Assembly (NCBI GenBank): GCA_026196445.1
Contig: JAPHTE010000145.1
Coordinates: forward strand, 1-7,926
Source: Lysobacterales bacterium
GTDB lineage: Bacteria; Pseudomonadota; Gammaproteobacteria; Xanthomonadales; SZUA-36
Direction of reading: 5' to 3'
Length of the DNA stretch: 7,926 nucleotides
Shown: in pieces, positions 1-5,349 of the stretch
How positions within the stretch are numbered: position 1 is the stretch's first letter
How the letters are laid out: each line of letters begins with the position of its first letter
Translations under genes and position numbers: made by a program
Notes under the pieces: generated by a model
Seen by the model: only the letters and a program-made list of their open reading frames with translations
The model's database searches: none
What the model was told of the DNA's origin: nothing

Positions 1-10
1 AAAATGCTTC

Positions 11-38
11 TTGCTACTTGGCGGGCTTCTGTTATAGT
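11..38 (+). promoter_or_regulatory. Putative sigma70 promoter of rhlE (extended -10)
   Basis: The -10 hexamer TATAGT (33-38) matches the consensus at five of six bases. It is preceded by TG one base upstream (30-31), giving an extended -10. A -35-like TTGCTA (11-16, four of six matches) lies 16 bases upstream. Transcription would start near base 45, leaving a leader of about 145 bases before the rhlE start codon. The call rests on hexamer matches and spacing only. Confidence 0.5.
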
Positions 39-48
39 GCGCTGCTTC

Positions 49-72
49 CTGGCACACATCGGTCTGTGCCAG
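49..72 (+). promoter_or_regulatory. Inverted repeat / hairpin in the rhlE leader
   Basis: CTGGCACA (49-56) and TGTGCCAG (65-72) form a perfect 8-base-pair stem around an 8-base loop. It sits just after the predicted transcription start of rhlE, so it could be a 5' stem-loop in the mRNA or a DNA operator. No run of T follows it, so it is not a typical intrinsic terminator. The repeat is seen directly; its role is inference. Confidence 0.45.
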
Positions 73-90
73 ATACTTCCGGCCAGCAAT

Positions 91-105
91 TTCGCAGGCT
101 GCGAA
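91..105 (+). promoter_or_regulatory. Perfect 15-base dyad in the rhlE leader
   Basis: TTCGCAG and CTGCGAA are exact reverse complements around one central G, making a 15-base palindrome. As RNA it would fold as a 6-base-pair stem with a GGC loop. It lies 18 bases after the first leader hairpin and about 85 bases before the rhlE start codon. A repressor site or a second leader stem-loop are both possible. No known regulator consensus was recognised. Confidence 0.4.
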
Positions 106-189
106 GATCCATAAAGATTAGCCTGGACCGACCCATGCAGTGAATGAATCACCATGTTTGGGCGAGGCGATCCCGGAGTAAACTCATAC

Positions 190-1464
190 ATGTTATTTTC
201 AGAACTTGGCCTCTCGGCCGAATTATTGCGCGCGACAGAAAAACAGGGCTACGTTAATGCGACCCCGATCCAGCAACAAGCAATTCCACATATTCTTGCA
301 GGCCGCGATTTGCTGGCCGGCGCACAGACGGGTACCGGCAAGACCGCGGGGTTCACCCTGCCCCTGCTACAAAGGCTGCAGGCATCCAGTACCCCAGGTG
401 AAAAACGCCACGTACGCGCCCTGATCCTGGTACCAACACGTGAACTGGCAGCCCAGGTTGCAGAAAGCGTCAGCGATTACGGACGGTATCTGCCGTTTAC
501 CTCTGCCGTAATATTTGGCGGTGTCAGTATCAACCCGCAGCTTTCAAAACTGCGCCGGGGCGTAGATATCGTCATCGCCACCCCGGGACGGCTACTGGAT
601 CATATGCAGCGCGGCAGTATCCGCCTCGCAGATGTTGAAACCCTGGTGCTCGACGAAGCTGACCGTATGCTCGATATGGGCTTTATCAACGACATCCGCA
701 AAATCATGCAGGCCATGCGTGGAAGGCGGCAGAACTTATTGTTCTCTGCGACCTTCTCAAACGAGATCAAGAAACTGGCCAAAGATTTCCTCGACGCGCC
801 CGTGGAAATCCAGGTTGCGCGCCAGAACACGACAGCTGAGCAGGTGTCACAGCTGGTACACCCGGTTGACCGCAGCCGTAAACGCGAGTTGTTGTCATAC
901 CTGATCGGTTCCGGAAACTGGCAGCAGGTACTGGTTTTCACACGCACCAAGCACCTGGCGAACAGGTTGAGCCAGCAACTGGAGCTGGATGGATTACCTG
1001 CTACTGCCATCCACGGCAACAAAACCCAGGGCGCCCGTACCCGTGCACTGGCCGACTTCAAGAAAGGCAAGGTCAGGGTGCTGGTTGCAACCGATATTGC
1101 TGCACGTGGGCTCGATATCCAACAACTGCCACACGTGGTGAATTTTGAACTGCCGCACGTCCCGGAAGATTATATCCACCGCATTGGACGCACCGGCCGC
1201 GCGGGCCTGGATGGTGAAGCCATTTCCCTGGTCTGCACCGATGAGAAGAAATTGCTGGCGGATATCGAGCGCCTGCTACAGCGTGATATAGAAAAGGTCG
1301 TGGTGTCCGGATTTGAGCCCGACGAGAGCATCAAACCCGTACCGATCAAGAACGGCCGCAAAACGCAGTCAAACAAAGGCAGGCACAACAGCCGCGGACG
1401 CAAAGCACCCCGAGCGGTAAAACGCGGCAGGAATCAGGGCCAGCGCTCACGCCACGCAGCTTAA
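190..1464 (+). CDS. rhlE: DEAD-box ATP-dependent RNA helicase, RhlE type
   Basis: This cytoplasmic helicase unwinds RNA duplexes using ATP; RhlE proteins act in ribosome maturation and RNA turnover. All core motifs are present in the 424-residue protein: TPIQQQ (Q motif, 25-30), AQTGTGKT (45-52), PTREL (82-86), TPGR (131-134), DEAD (155-158), SAT (186-188), then in the second RecA domain ATDIAARGLD (300-309) and HRIGRTGR (330-337). The FGGVSINPQ segment and the NWQQVLVFTRTKH segment are typical of the RhlE branch rather than DeaD, SrmB or RhlB. The tail from about residue 390 is short, basic and rich in Arg, Gly and Lys, probably for RNA binding. An in-frame ATG at 154 would add 12 residues, but it has no Shine-Dalgarno. 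The ATG at 190 has GGAG 11 bases upstream and matches the usual RhlE N-terminus. The gene is transcribed alone, from the promoter at 11-38. Confidence 0.95.
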   Translation: MLFSELGLSAELLRATEKQGYVNATPIQQQAIPHILAGRDLLAGAQTGTGKTAGFTLPLLQRLQASSTPGEKRHVRALILVPTRELAAQVAESVSDYGRYLPFTSAVIFGGVSINPQLSKLRRGVDIVIATPGRLLDHMQRGSIRLADVETLVLDEADRMLDMGFINDIRKIMQAMRGRRQNLLFSATFSNEIKKLAKDFLDAPVEIQVARQNTTAEQVSQLVHPVDRSRKRELLSYLIGSGNWQQVLVFTRTKHLANRLSQQLELDGLPATAIHGNKTQGARTRALADFKKGKVRVLVATDIAARGLDIQQLPHVVNFELPHVPEDYIHRIGRTGRAGLDGEAISLVCTDEKKLLADIERLLQRDIEKVVVSGFEPDESIKPVPIKNGRKTQSNKGRHNSRGRKAPRAVKRGRNQGQRSRHAA

Positions 1465-1481
1465 AGGCGTAGGAATCTTAT

Positions 1482-1567
1482 TCCCTGCCGTGCAGACGAT
1501 ATCAGGCTAACTGGTGCGAATCGTCCCTTCGGCCACCATTATGCAGGAACCACCGATCCCTGCCGTG
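1482..1567. repeat. 11-base direct repeat flanking the rhlE/lytTR junction
   Basis: TCCCTGCCGTG occurs at 1482-1492 and again at 1557-1567, in direct orientation with 64 bases between the copies. Both lie in the 145-base space between the converging stops of rhlE and the LytTR gene. No transposase, terminal inverted repeat or tRNA end is visible, so this is not called a mobile element. It may be a chance match or a trace of a small insertion or duplication. Confidence 0.3.
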
Positions 1568-1609
1568 ACGGTTGTTGACTGAGCAGGATTTTCACCCCCG
1601 GTTCCCGAT

Positions 1610-2449
1610 TCACAGCTGTTGGCGGAATTCTTCACGGTAACGGCGTGACAGCGGAATTTCCCGGCCATTGGCCAGGGTTATGCTGGCATCGCCGCTGTCA
1701 AGCGGGGTGATTGACGCCACGCAGTCCAGGTTCACAGCAAACGAGCGGTGAACCCGCCGGAACCCGCGCATTTCCAACTTTGCGACCAACGAACTCAGGG
1801 TCGAACGCAAGGGGTAGATGTGGTTCCTGATATACAGGTTGACGTAATTCCCCGACGCCTCCATCCACTCGATGTCGTCCACCCGGATGATGAATTCCTT
1901 GCCCAGCTTCCTGATCAACAGGCGGTCGGCGATCTCCGCGCCTTCGTTTTCCCCCGAGTCAACCAGGCTGGCTTCACCCCTCAGACGGCTCAGGATGAAA
2001 CGGTAAATGTTGATGATGAGCAGGATGAAAATATAAGTCCAGGCATCCTGGCGGTATTCGAATAGCAATTCCCAGGAAAATTCATCGAGCCCGTACGTTA
2101 TCCCGTTCATTCTGAATAGCGGGGCCCGCATGGCCGCCATCAACGCGATGTGAAAAAGGGAAAACACCAGCGAAGCAGGGATGTGCCAGAGTATATTGTG
2201 CTTGAATACTTGCCAATCGAGAGGAAAACGTTTTTCGAACCATAAGACCAGTGGAAAGAGCATTGCAATGGCAATACCGGATGTGTACTCCAGAGCAAAA
2301 GCTACCCAGGCCGGCGTGGTCACACCGTTTTCCACCCATTCCATGATGATGGTAGTTGCGTTGATGCTGTTTTCTATCAACAGGAAAGCAAACAACATCA
2401 GCACGATGTACGTTCGTTCGTACTTCAGGTAGTGATTGATCCCGCCCAT
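1610..2449 (-). CDS. Membrane-anchored LytTR-domain transcriptional regulator
   Basis: This 279-residue protein joins a membrane domain to a DNA-binding domain. Hydrophobic segments at about 13-35, 48-70, 85-107 and 137-153 predict four membrane passes. After a short acidic linker (about 160-173) comes a LytTR domain (about 176-279). It shows the family marks: DDIEWMEASGNYVNLY (191-206), FRRVHRSFAVNL (230-241) and NGREIPLSRRY (261-271). LytTR domains bind direct-repeat DNA and usually follow a response-regulator receiver domain. None is present here, so the signal probably comes through the membrane part rather than by phosphorylation. The start has a weak GGGAT Shine-Dalgarno 9 bases upstream. 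The gene is divergent from an acyltransferase with 150 bases between starts, so that gene and its own promoter are the obvious candidate targets. Domain identity is firm; target and signal are inference. Confidence 0.88.
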   Translation of the reverse strand: MGGINHYLKYERTYIVLMLFAFLLIENSINATTIIMEWVENGVTTPAWVAFALEYTSGIAIAMLFPLVLWFEKRFPLDWQVFKHNILWHIPASLVFSLFHIALMAAMRAPLFRMNGITYGLDEFSWELLFEYRQDAWTYIFILLIINIYRFILSRLRGEASLVDSGENEGAEIADRLLIRKLGKEFIIRVDDIEWMEASGNYVNLYIRNHIYPLRSTLSSLVAKLEMRGFRRVHRSFAVNLDCVASITPLDSGDASITLANGREIPLSRRYREEFRQQL

Positions 2450-2553
2450 GTTATTTGCATCCCGGATCAGGCCATGTACGCCAGACGCTTATCACAACAT
2501 ACCACCACTCATCCCTGCAAGTCGTCAGGCGGGCACTTGGCCGTAGCCAGGTT

Positions 2554-2588
2554 CAACACCACGCGCGTAAATTGTGGCCAACAACACC
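2554..2588. promoter_or_regulatory. Candidate regulatory repeat in the LytTR/acyltransferase divergent region
   Basis: CAACACC occurs at 2554-2560 and 2582-2588 in direct orientation, 28 bases start to start. A looser relative, CAACATACC, lies at 2495-2503. LytTR proteins bind paired direct repeats, so a direct repeat upstream of the acyltransferase is worth noting. However, the spacing and sequence do not fit the classical LytTR consensus, which has a central GTT and copies about 21-22 bases apart. No convincing -35/-10 pair was found for either gene in 2450-2599. Confidence 0.2.
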
Positions 2589-2599
2589 TGGAGACGCTC

Positions 2600-3796
2600 A
2601 TGAATACCAAGCAATACGAATTCAATGGACGGCGCTACGACCTCGACTGGCTGCGGGTACTGGCATTCGGCATCCTGATTCTGTACCACACCGGCATGTT
2701 TTACGTCGCCGACTGGGGCTGGCACATCAAGAGCGATGTCACCAGCGAGACGCTGCAACTGTTCATGCGCCTGGTCAATCCCTGGCGCATGCCGCTGTTG
2801 TTCCTCGTATCGGGTGCAGCCCTGTGGTTCGCAGCCAAAAAAACCAGTGCTTCAGGGTTACTGAAGCTACGCCTGGCCCGCCTGTTACCACCGTTGGTAT
2901 TCGGGATGCTGGTCATCATCCCGCCGCAAATCTATCACCAGATCATGCAATACGAGGGTGCCGTGTTCAGCAATTACCTGCAGTTTTACGCAATTTACCT
3001 GGACCCGGGTACGGAACTCTTCCCTGCGCACCAGTCGCCAATTGGCCTGCTCAGCTGGACACACCTGTGGTTCATCCCGTACCTGCTCATCTACACGCTG
3101 GCTTTCGTCATCACCAAACCCCTGCTTGACCGCCTGGCTGCATTTCTGTCCCGCAATAACGCTGGTTTGTTCTGGCTGTACGTAGTCCCGCTGGCACTGA
3201 TTATCCCTTACGTCATCTACCTCAGGCCATTTTATCCCCAGAGTTTCGCCGTTGTGGGAGACTGGTATTGCCACGCGCTCTTTTTCACGATGTTCGTATT
3301 CGGCTACGTGATGGCCGGACACCTGCGTGCGGTCAACACCCTGATAAGACAGCGCTGGGTGTGCCTGACGATATCTTCGCTGTCCTACCTGCTGTGTATG
3401 CTCAGCGAATTCGGGCCGCTGTCTTTACCGCTAAGCGCCGTTGTGTTGATCAATTGTCTGAATGGCTGGAGTTGGATCCTGACTGTACTGGCCTGGTCAG
3501 CAGCTCACCTGAACCGCCCAAGCAGGGTGCTGACCTACATGAACACCGCCATCCTGCCCTGGTACGTGCTGCACCAGACCATCACGATAATCCTGGCCTG
3601 GCACCTGTCTTCCCTTGGGCTTCCCATCAGCCTTGAGGCAACACTGGTGGTGTTTGGAACAGTTGGTGGTTGTGCTGTTGGTTACGAAGTGATCCGCAGG
3701 TTCCGGCTGACCCGATTCCTGTTCGGCCTGAAACTGCAGGAGCCGAAAAGAGCGCCTGCCCCGGACATGCTCGCGGGCGAGTTGGAAAGGTGTTGA
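2600..3796 (+). CDS. Acyltransferase-3 family integral membrane protein
   Basis: This 398-residue inner-membrane protein has about ten hydrophobic segments. Family members move acyl groups (acetyl, succinyl and others) onto extracytoplasmic sugars, glucans, O-antigen or lipids. The N-terminus carries the hallmark DLDWLRVLAF followed by the conserved histidine in LILYHTGM (His30), thought to be catalytic in this family. Other family signatures are NPWRMPLLFLVSGAALWF (about 62-79), RLARLLPP, THLWFIPYLL and, near the C-terminus, WYVLHQT. The general look is close to OpgC/MdoC-like glucan modifiers, but the substrate cannot be read from the sequence. The reading frame extends upstream to 2432, but the ATG at 2600 was chosen because it has a good GGAG Shine-Dalgarno 6 bases upstream and starts the conserved part. 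The stop is 24 bases from the stop of the converging thioesterase-like gene, with no terminator between them. Confidence 0.9.
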   Translation: MNTKQYEFNGRRYDLDWLRVLAFGILILYHTGMFYVADWGWHIKSDVTSETLQLFMRLVNPWRMPLLFLVSGAALWFAAKKTSASGLLKLRLARLLPPLVFGMLVIIPPQIYHQIMQYEGAVFSNYLQFYAIYLDPGTELFPAHQSPIGLLSWTHLWFIPYLLIYTLAFVITKPLLDRLAAFLSRNNAGLFWLYVVPLALIIPYVIYLRPFYPQSFAVVGDWYCHALFFTMFVFGYVMAGHLRAVNTLIRQRWVCLTISSLSYLLCMLSEFGPLSLPLSAVVLINCLNGWSWILTVLAWSAAHLNRPSRVLTYMNTAILPWYVLHQTITIILAWHLSSLGLPISLEATLVVFGTVGGCAVGYEVIRRFRLTRFLFGLKLQEPKRAPAPDMLAGELERC

Positions 3797-3820
3797 TGCA
3801 GGAACGACGCGAAACTGCGG

Positions 3821-4537
3821 TCAGTCAACAACCTTGTCTTTTGGCAGGATCCAGGTCGAGCGAGAGCATGCCAGTATGTTACCGTCGCGGGTTGCTACAG
3901 CTGCTCCCGCATAGAGTTTCCGGCCGTCTTCACCGATCGGCCAGGAGAACACCACCAGTGGTTCGCCCCCTGGCACCGGGGCGTGCAATTCCGCGTAGAG
4001 TTCACCCAGCAGTGCCAGGCGCAGGTCACTGCCGATGGCGGCAAAATAGCCGGGACAATCCAGCGCTGCCCAAACAAATTCGGGTCGCACGTTGCCGGCG
4101 TCGTCCAGCAGGTCGTCTGCGGGTTGCCATGTACAAGCCAGCAAGCTCCAGTCTTCCACCGGCCCGGTGAAGAGTTCGAGACCGTCACGGGCGGGCCGGT
4201 CCGGACCACATACGAAGCAGGTGCCCAGGGGATGTCCATGGCGGCCAATATAACGGTTAGCCGCATCGGCGGCCTTGGCCTGACTCGGCGCGACAGGTGG
4301 CGCGATGGTTTCCCGCGCAGATACACCACTGCCGACCAGCGTGTCGCCGTCGTACATCTCCACGCGCCCGGTTTGCGCCTCGACTACCCGGAGTTCACGG
4401 TCCAGCGGTGGCGGTACGTGCAGCCTGACGCGGGCCGGGCCGTCTATGAATGCCGCCAGCAGGCCGCAGCTGTAACCGCCGTTGCCGGACAAAGGTGGAC
4501 CATTAAAACGGCTGGGAATAGATACGGTTGCCATCAT
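3821..4537 (-). CDS. Double hotdog-fold thioesterase-like protein
   Basis: This 238-residue protein is probably soluble. It has the layout of thioesterase-like proteins with two hotdog domains. The first half opens with SRFNGPPLSGNGGYSCGLLA (9-28), then LHVPPPLDREL (39-49), the usual start of such a domain. The second half begins near CFVCGP (107-112) and DGLELF (118-123) and contains WAALDCPG (156-163). This CxxCGP / WAALDCPG combination recurs in an uncharacterised family annotated as acyl-CoA thioesterase-like; substrate and activity are unknown. The ATG at 4537 has a GAGGT Shine-Dalgarno 7 bases upstream that overlaps the stop codon of efpL. A second ATG follows at once, at 4534. The start lies 10 bases after the efpL stop, so the two genes are probably co-transcribed and translationally coupled. 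Fold assignment is fairly sure; enzymatic role is inference. Confidence 0.75.
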   Translation of the reverse strand: MMATVSIPSRFNGPPLSGNGGYSCGLLAAFIDGPARVRLHVPPPLDRELRVVEAQTGRVEMYDGDTLVGSGVSARETIAPPVAPSQAKAADAANRYIGRHGHPLGTCFVCGPDRPARDGLELFTGPVEDWSLLACTWQPADDLLDDAGNVRPEFVWAALDCPGYFAAIGSDLRLALLGELYAELHAPVPGGEPLVVFSWPIGEDGRKLYAGAAVATRDGNILACSRSTWILPKDKVVD

Positions 4538-4547
4538 TGCTCTAACC

Positions 4548-5114
4548 TCACGCACGCGACATGTATTCACCGGTCTCGGTATTGACCTTGATGACCTCGC
4601 CGGTTTCGATGAATTCAGGCACCAGGACTTCCAGGCCACCGGCGAGCGTGGCCGGTTTGCTGCGCTTGGTGGCGGTACCGCCCTTGAGCATGGGTGCGGT
4701 CTCGACGATCTCCAGGTCTACCGAAGGCGGTAACTGGATTCCTGCCGCCACGCCATCGATGAGTGTGACAAAAATGCCCCCCAGCCCTTCGCTCAGGTAT
4801 TCCAGTTGGCCTTCCAGGTCCGTTTCGTTGAACGCGTACTGGCTGTAATCCTCGTCGTCCATGAACACGTACAACTCACCATCGAAATACGAGTAACTGG
4901 CCTGGCGGCGGATGAAATCGACGTCTCCCAGTGTGTCTTCACCCTTGAAAGTCTCGTCGATGTTCTGCCGTGTCTGCACATCCTGCAGCTTCATCCGGTA
5001 AAGCGTATTGCTGCCGCGCGACGATGGCGTGCGTATCTCGATCTTGCGCACCGCATAAACGTTTTCCTTGTGGCGGACGACTTCGCCTCTTTTTACTTCA
5101 CTGGCTTTTGGCAT
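4548..5114 (-). CDS. efpL: Elongation factor P-like protein EfpL (YeiP)
   Basis: EfpL, formerly YeiP, is a paralogue of elongation factor P that binds the ribosome next to the P-site tRNA and relieves stalling at proline-rich and some other sequences. The 188-residue length matches the family (E. coli about 190). The three-domain layout is visible: an N-terminal KOW-like domain (KASEVKRGEVVRHKENVYAV), a middle OB domain with SYFDGELYVFMDDEDYSQYAF and VDLEIVETAP, and a C-terminal OB domain ending KVNTETGEYMSRA. The tip of the first loop reads TPSSRGSNTLY and places an arginine at residue 33, where E. coli EfpL also has Arg33. This separates it from canonical EF-P, which has a modifiable lysine there in many species. 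The ATG at 5114 was preferred over one 18 bases upstream because AAGGA sits 7 bases before it and MPKASE matches the family start. Confidence 0.93.
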   Translation of the reverse strand: MPKASEVKRGEVVRHKENVYAVRKIEIRTPSSRGSNTLYRMKLQDVQTRQNIDETFKGEDTLGDVDFIRRQASYSYFDGELYVFMDDEDYSQYAFNETDLEGQLEYLSEGLGGIFVTLIDGVAAGIQLPPSVDLEIVETAPMLKGGTATKRSKPATLAGGLEVLVPEFIETGEVIKVNTETGEYMSRA

Positions 5115-5149
5115 TGGATGTTCCTTGGGCAAGCATGCTGTTGGGTTGT

Positions 5150-5155
5150 ATTGTA
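5150..5155 (-). promoter_or_regulatory. Candidate -10 element for efpL
   Basis: On the minus strand this reads TACAAT, matching the -10 consensus at five of six bases. It would give a leader of about 30 bases before the efpL start. The best -35-like hexamer is TGGAGA (minus strand, 5175-5180), but the spacing of 19 bases is long. A good TTGACG (5181-5186) is spaced too far away to pair with it. The call is therefore weak. Confidence 0.3.
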
Positions 5156-5247
5156 CCGGTTACCCGGGGAGCATTCTCCACGTCAACGAGCACTCGGTAA
5201 CAAAAATACGCTGGTCGAAACCGGGGTGATCATTTATTGTCTGATGA

Positions 5248-5263
5248 ATGGTGGAAACACCAT
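5248..5263. promoter_or_regulatory. Inverted repeat upstream of the ydbH-like promoter
   Basis: ATGGTG and CACCAT form a perfect 6-base-pair inverted repeat around GAAA. It lies roughly 43-58 bases upstream of the predicted transcription start of the ydbH-like gene, a usual place for an activator site, and inside the space shared with efpL. As RNA it would be a GNRA-capped stem-loop, but it is outside both predicted transcripts. Its role as an operator is inference. Confidence 0.35.
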
Positions 5264-5271
5264 GTCCCGTG

Positions 5272-5299
5272 CTGAAGATCCCTCAAACCTTGCTATGAT
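5272..5299 (+). promoter_or_regulatory. Putative extended -10 promoter of the ydbH-like gene
   Basis: TGCTATGAT (5291-5299) is an extended -10: TG, one base, then TATGAT, which matches the consensus at five of six bases. The -35 region (CTGAAG, 5272-5277, 16-base spacing) matches only three of six, as is common where an extended -10 is present. Transcription would start near 5306, giving a leader of about 44 bases. Confidence 0.5.
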
Positions 5300-5349
5300 T
5301 CAGCCCAACCGCCGGAAAAGGACTTCTTGGTACAGATGGAACCAGGTCG

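Noticed and set aside
1472..1484. Small hairpin GGAAT-CTT-ATTCC after the rhlE stop.
   Set aside because: A five-pair A/T-rich stem with a three-base loop and no T tract is not a credible terminator.
1559..1592. Possible terminator: CCTGC and GCAGG with a following ATTTT.
   Set aside because: The stem has only five pairs around a 19-base loop and the T run is short, so it is too weak to call.
1507..1635. A 43-codon minus-strand frame starting with GTG inside the end of the LytTR gene and reading a plausible-looking Gly/Ser/Thr-rich peptide.
   Set aside because: It overlaps the end of the LytTR gene in another frame, has no clear ribosome-binding site, and the LytTR domain already ends at its natural place, so neither a frameshift nor an extra gene is needed.
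2432..2599. Upstream extension of the acyltransferase by 56 residues to an ATG at 2432.
   Set aside because: It would overlap the start of the divergent LytTR gene, lacks family similarity, and the ATG at 2600 has a far better ribosome-binding site.
2885..3322. Open frames on the minus strand and other plus frames across the acyltransferase gene.
   Set aside because: The acyltransferase frame has clear family motifs throughout; the others are low-complexity shadows.
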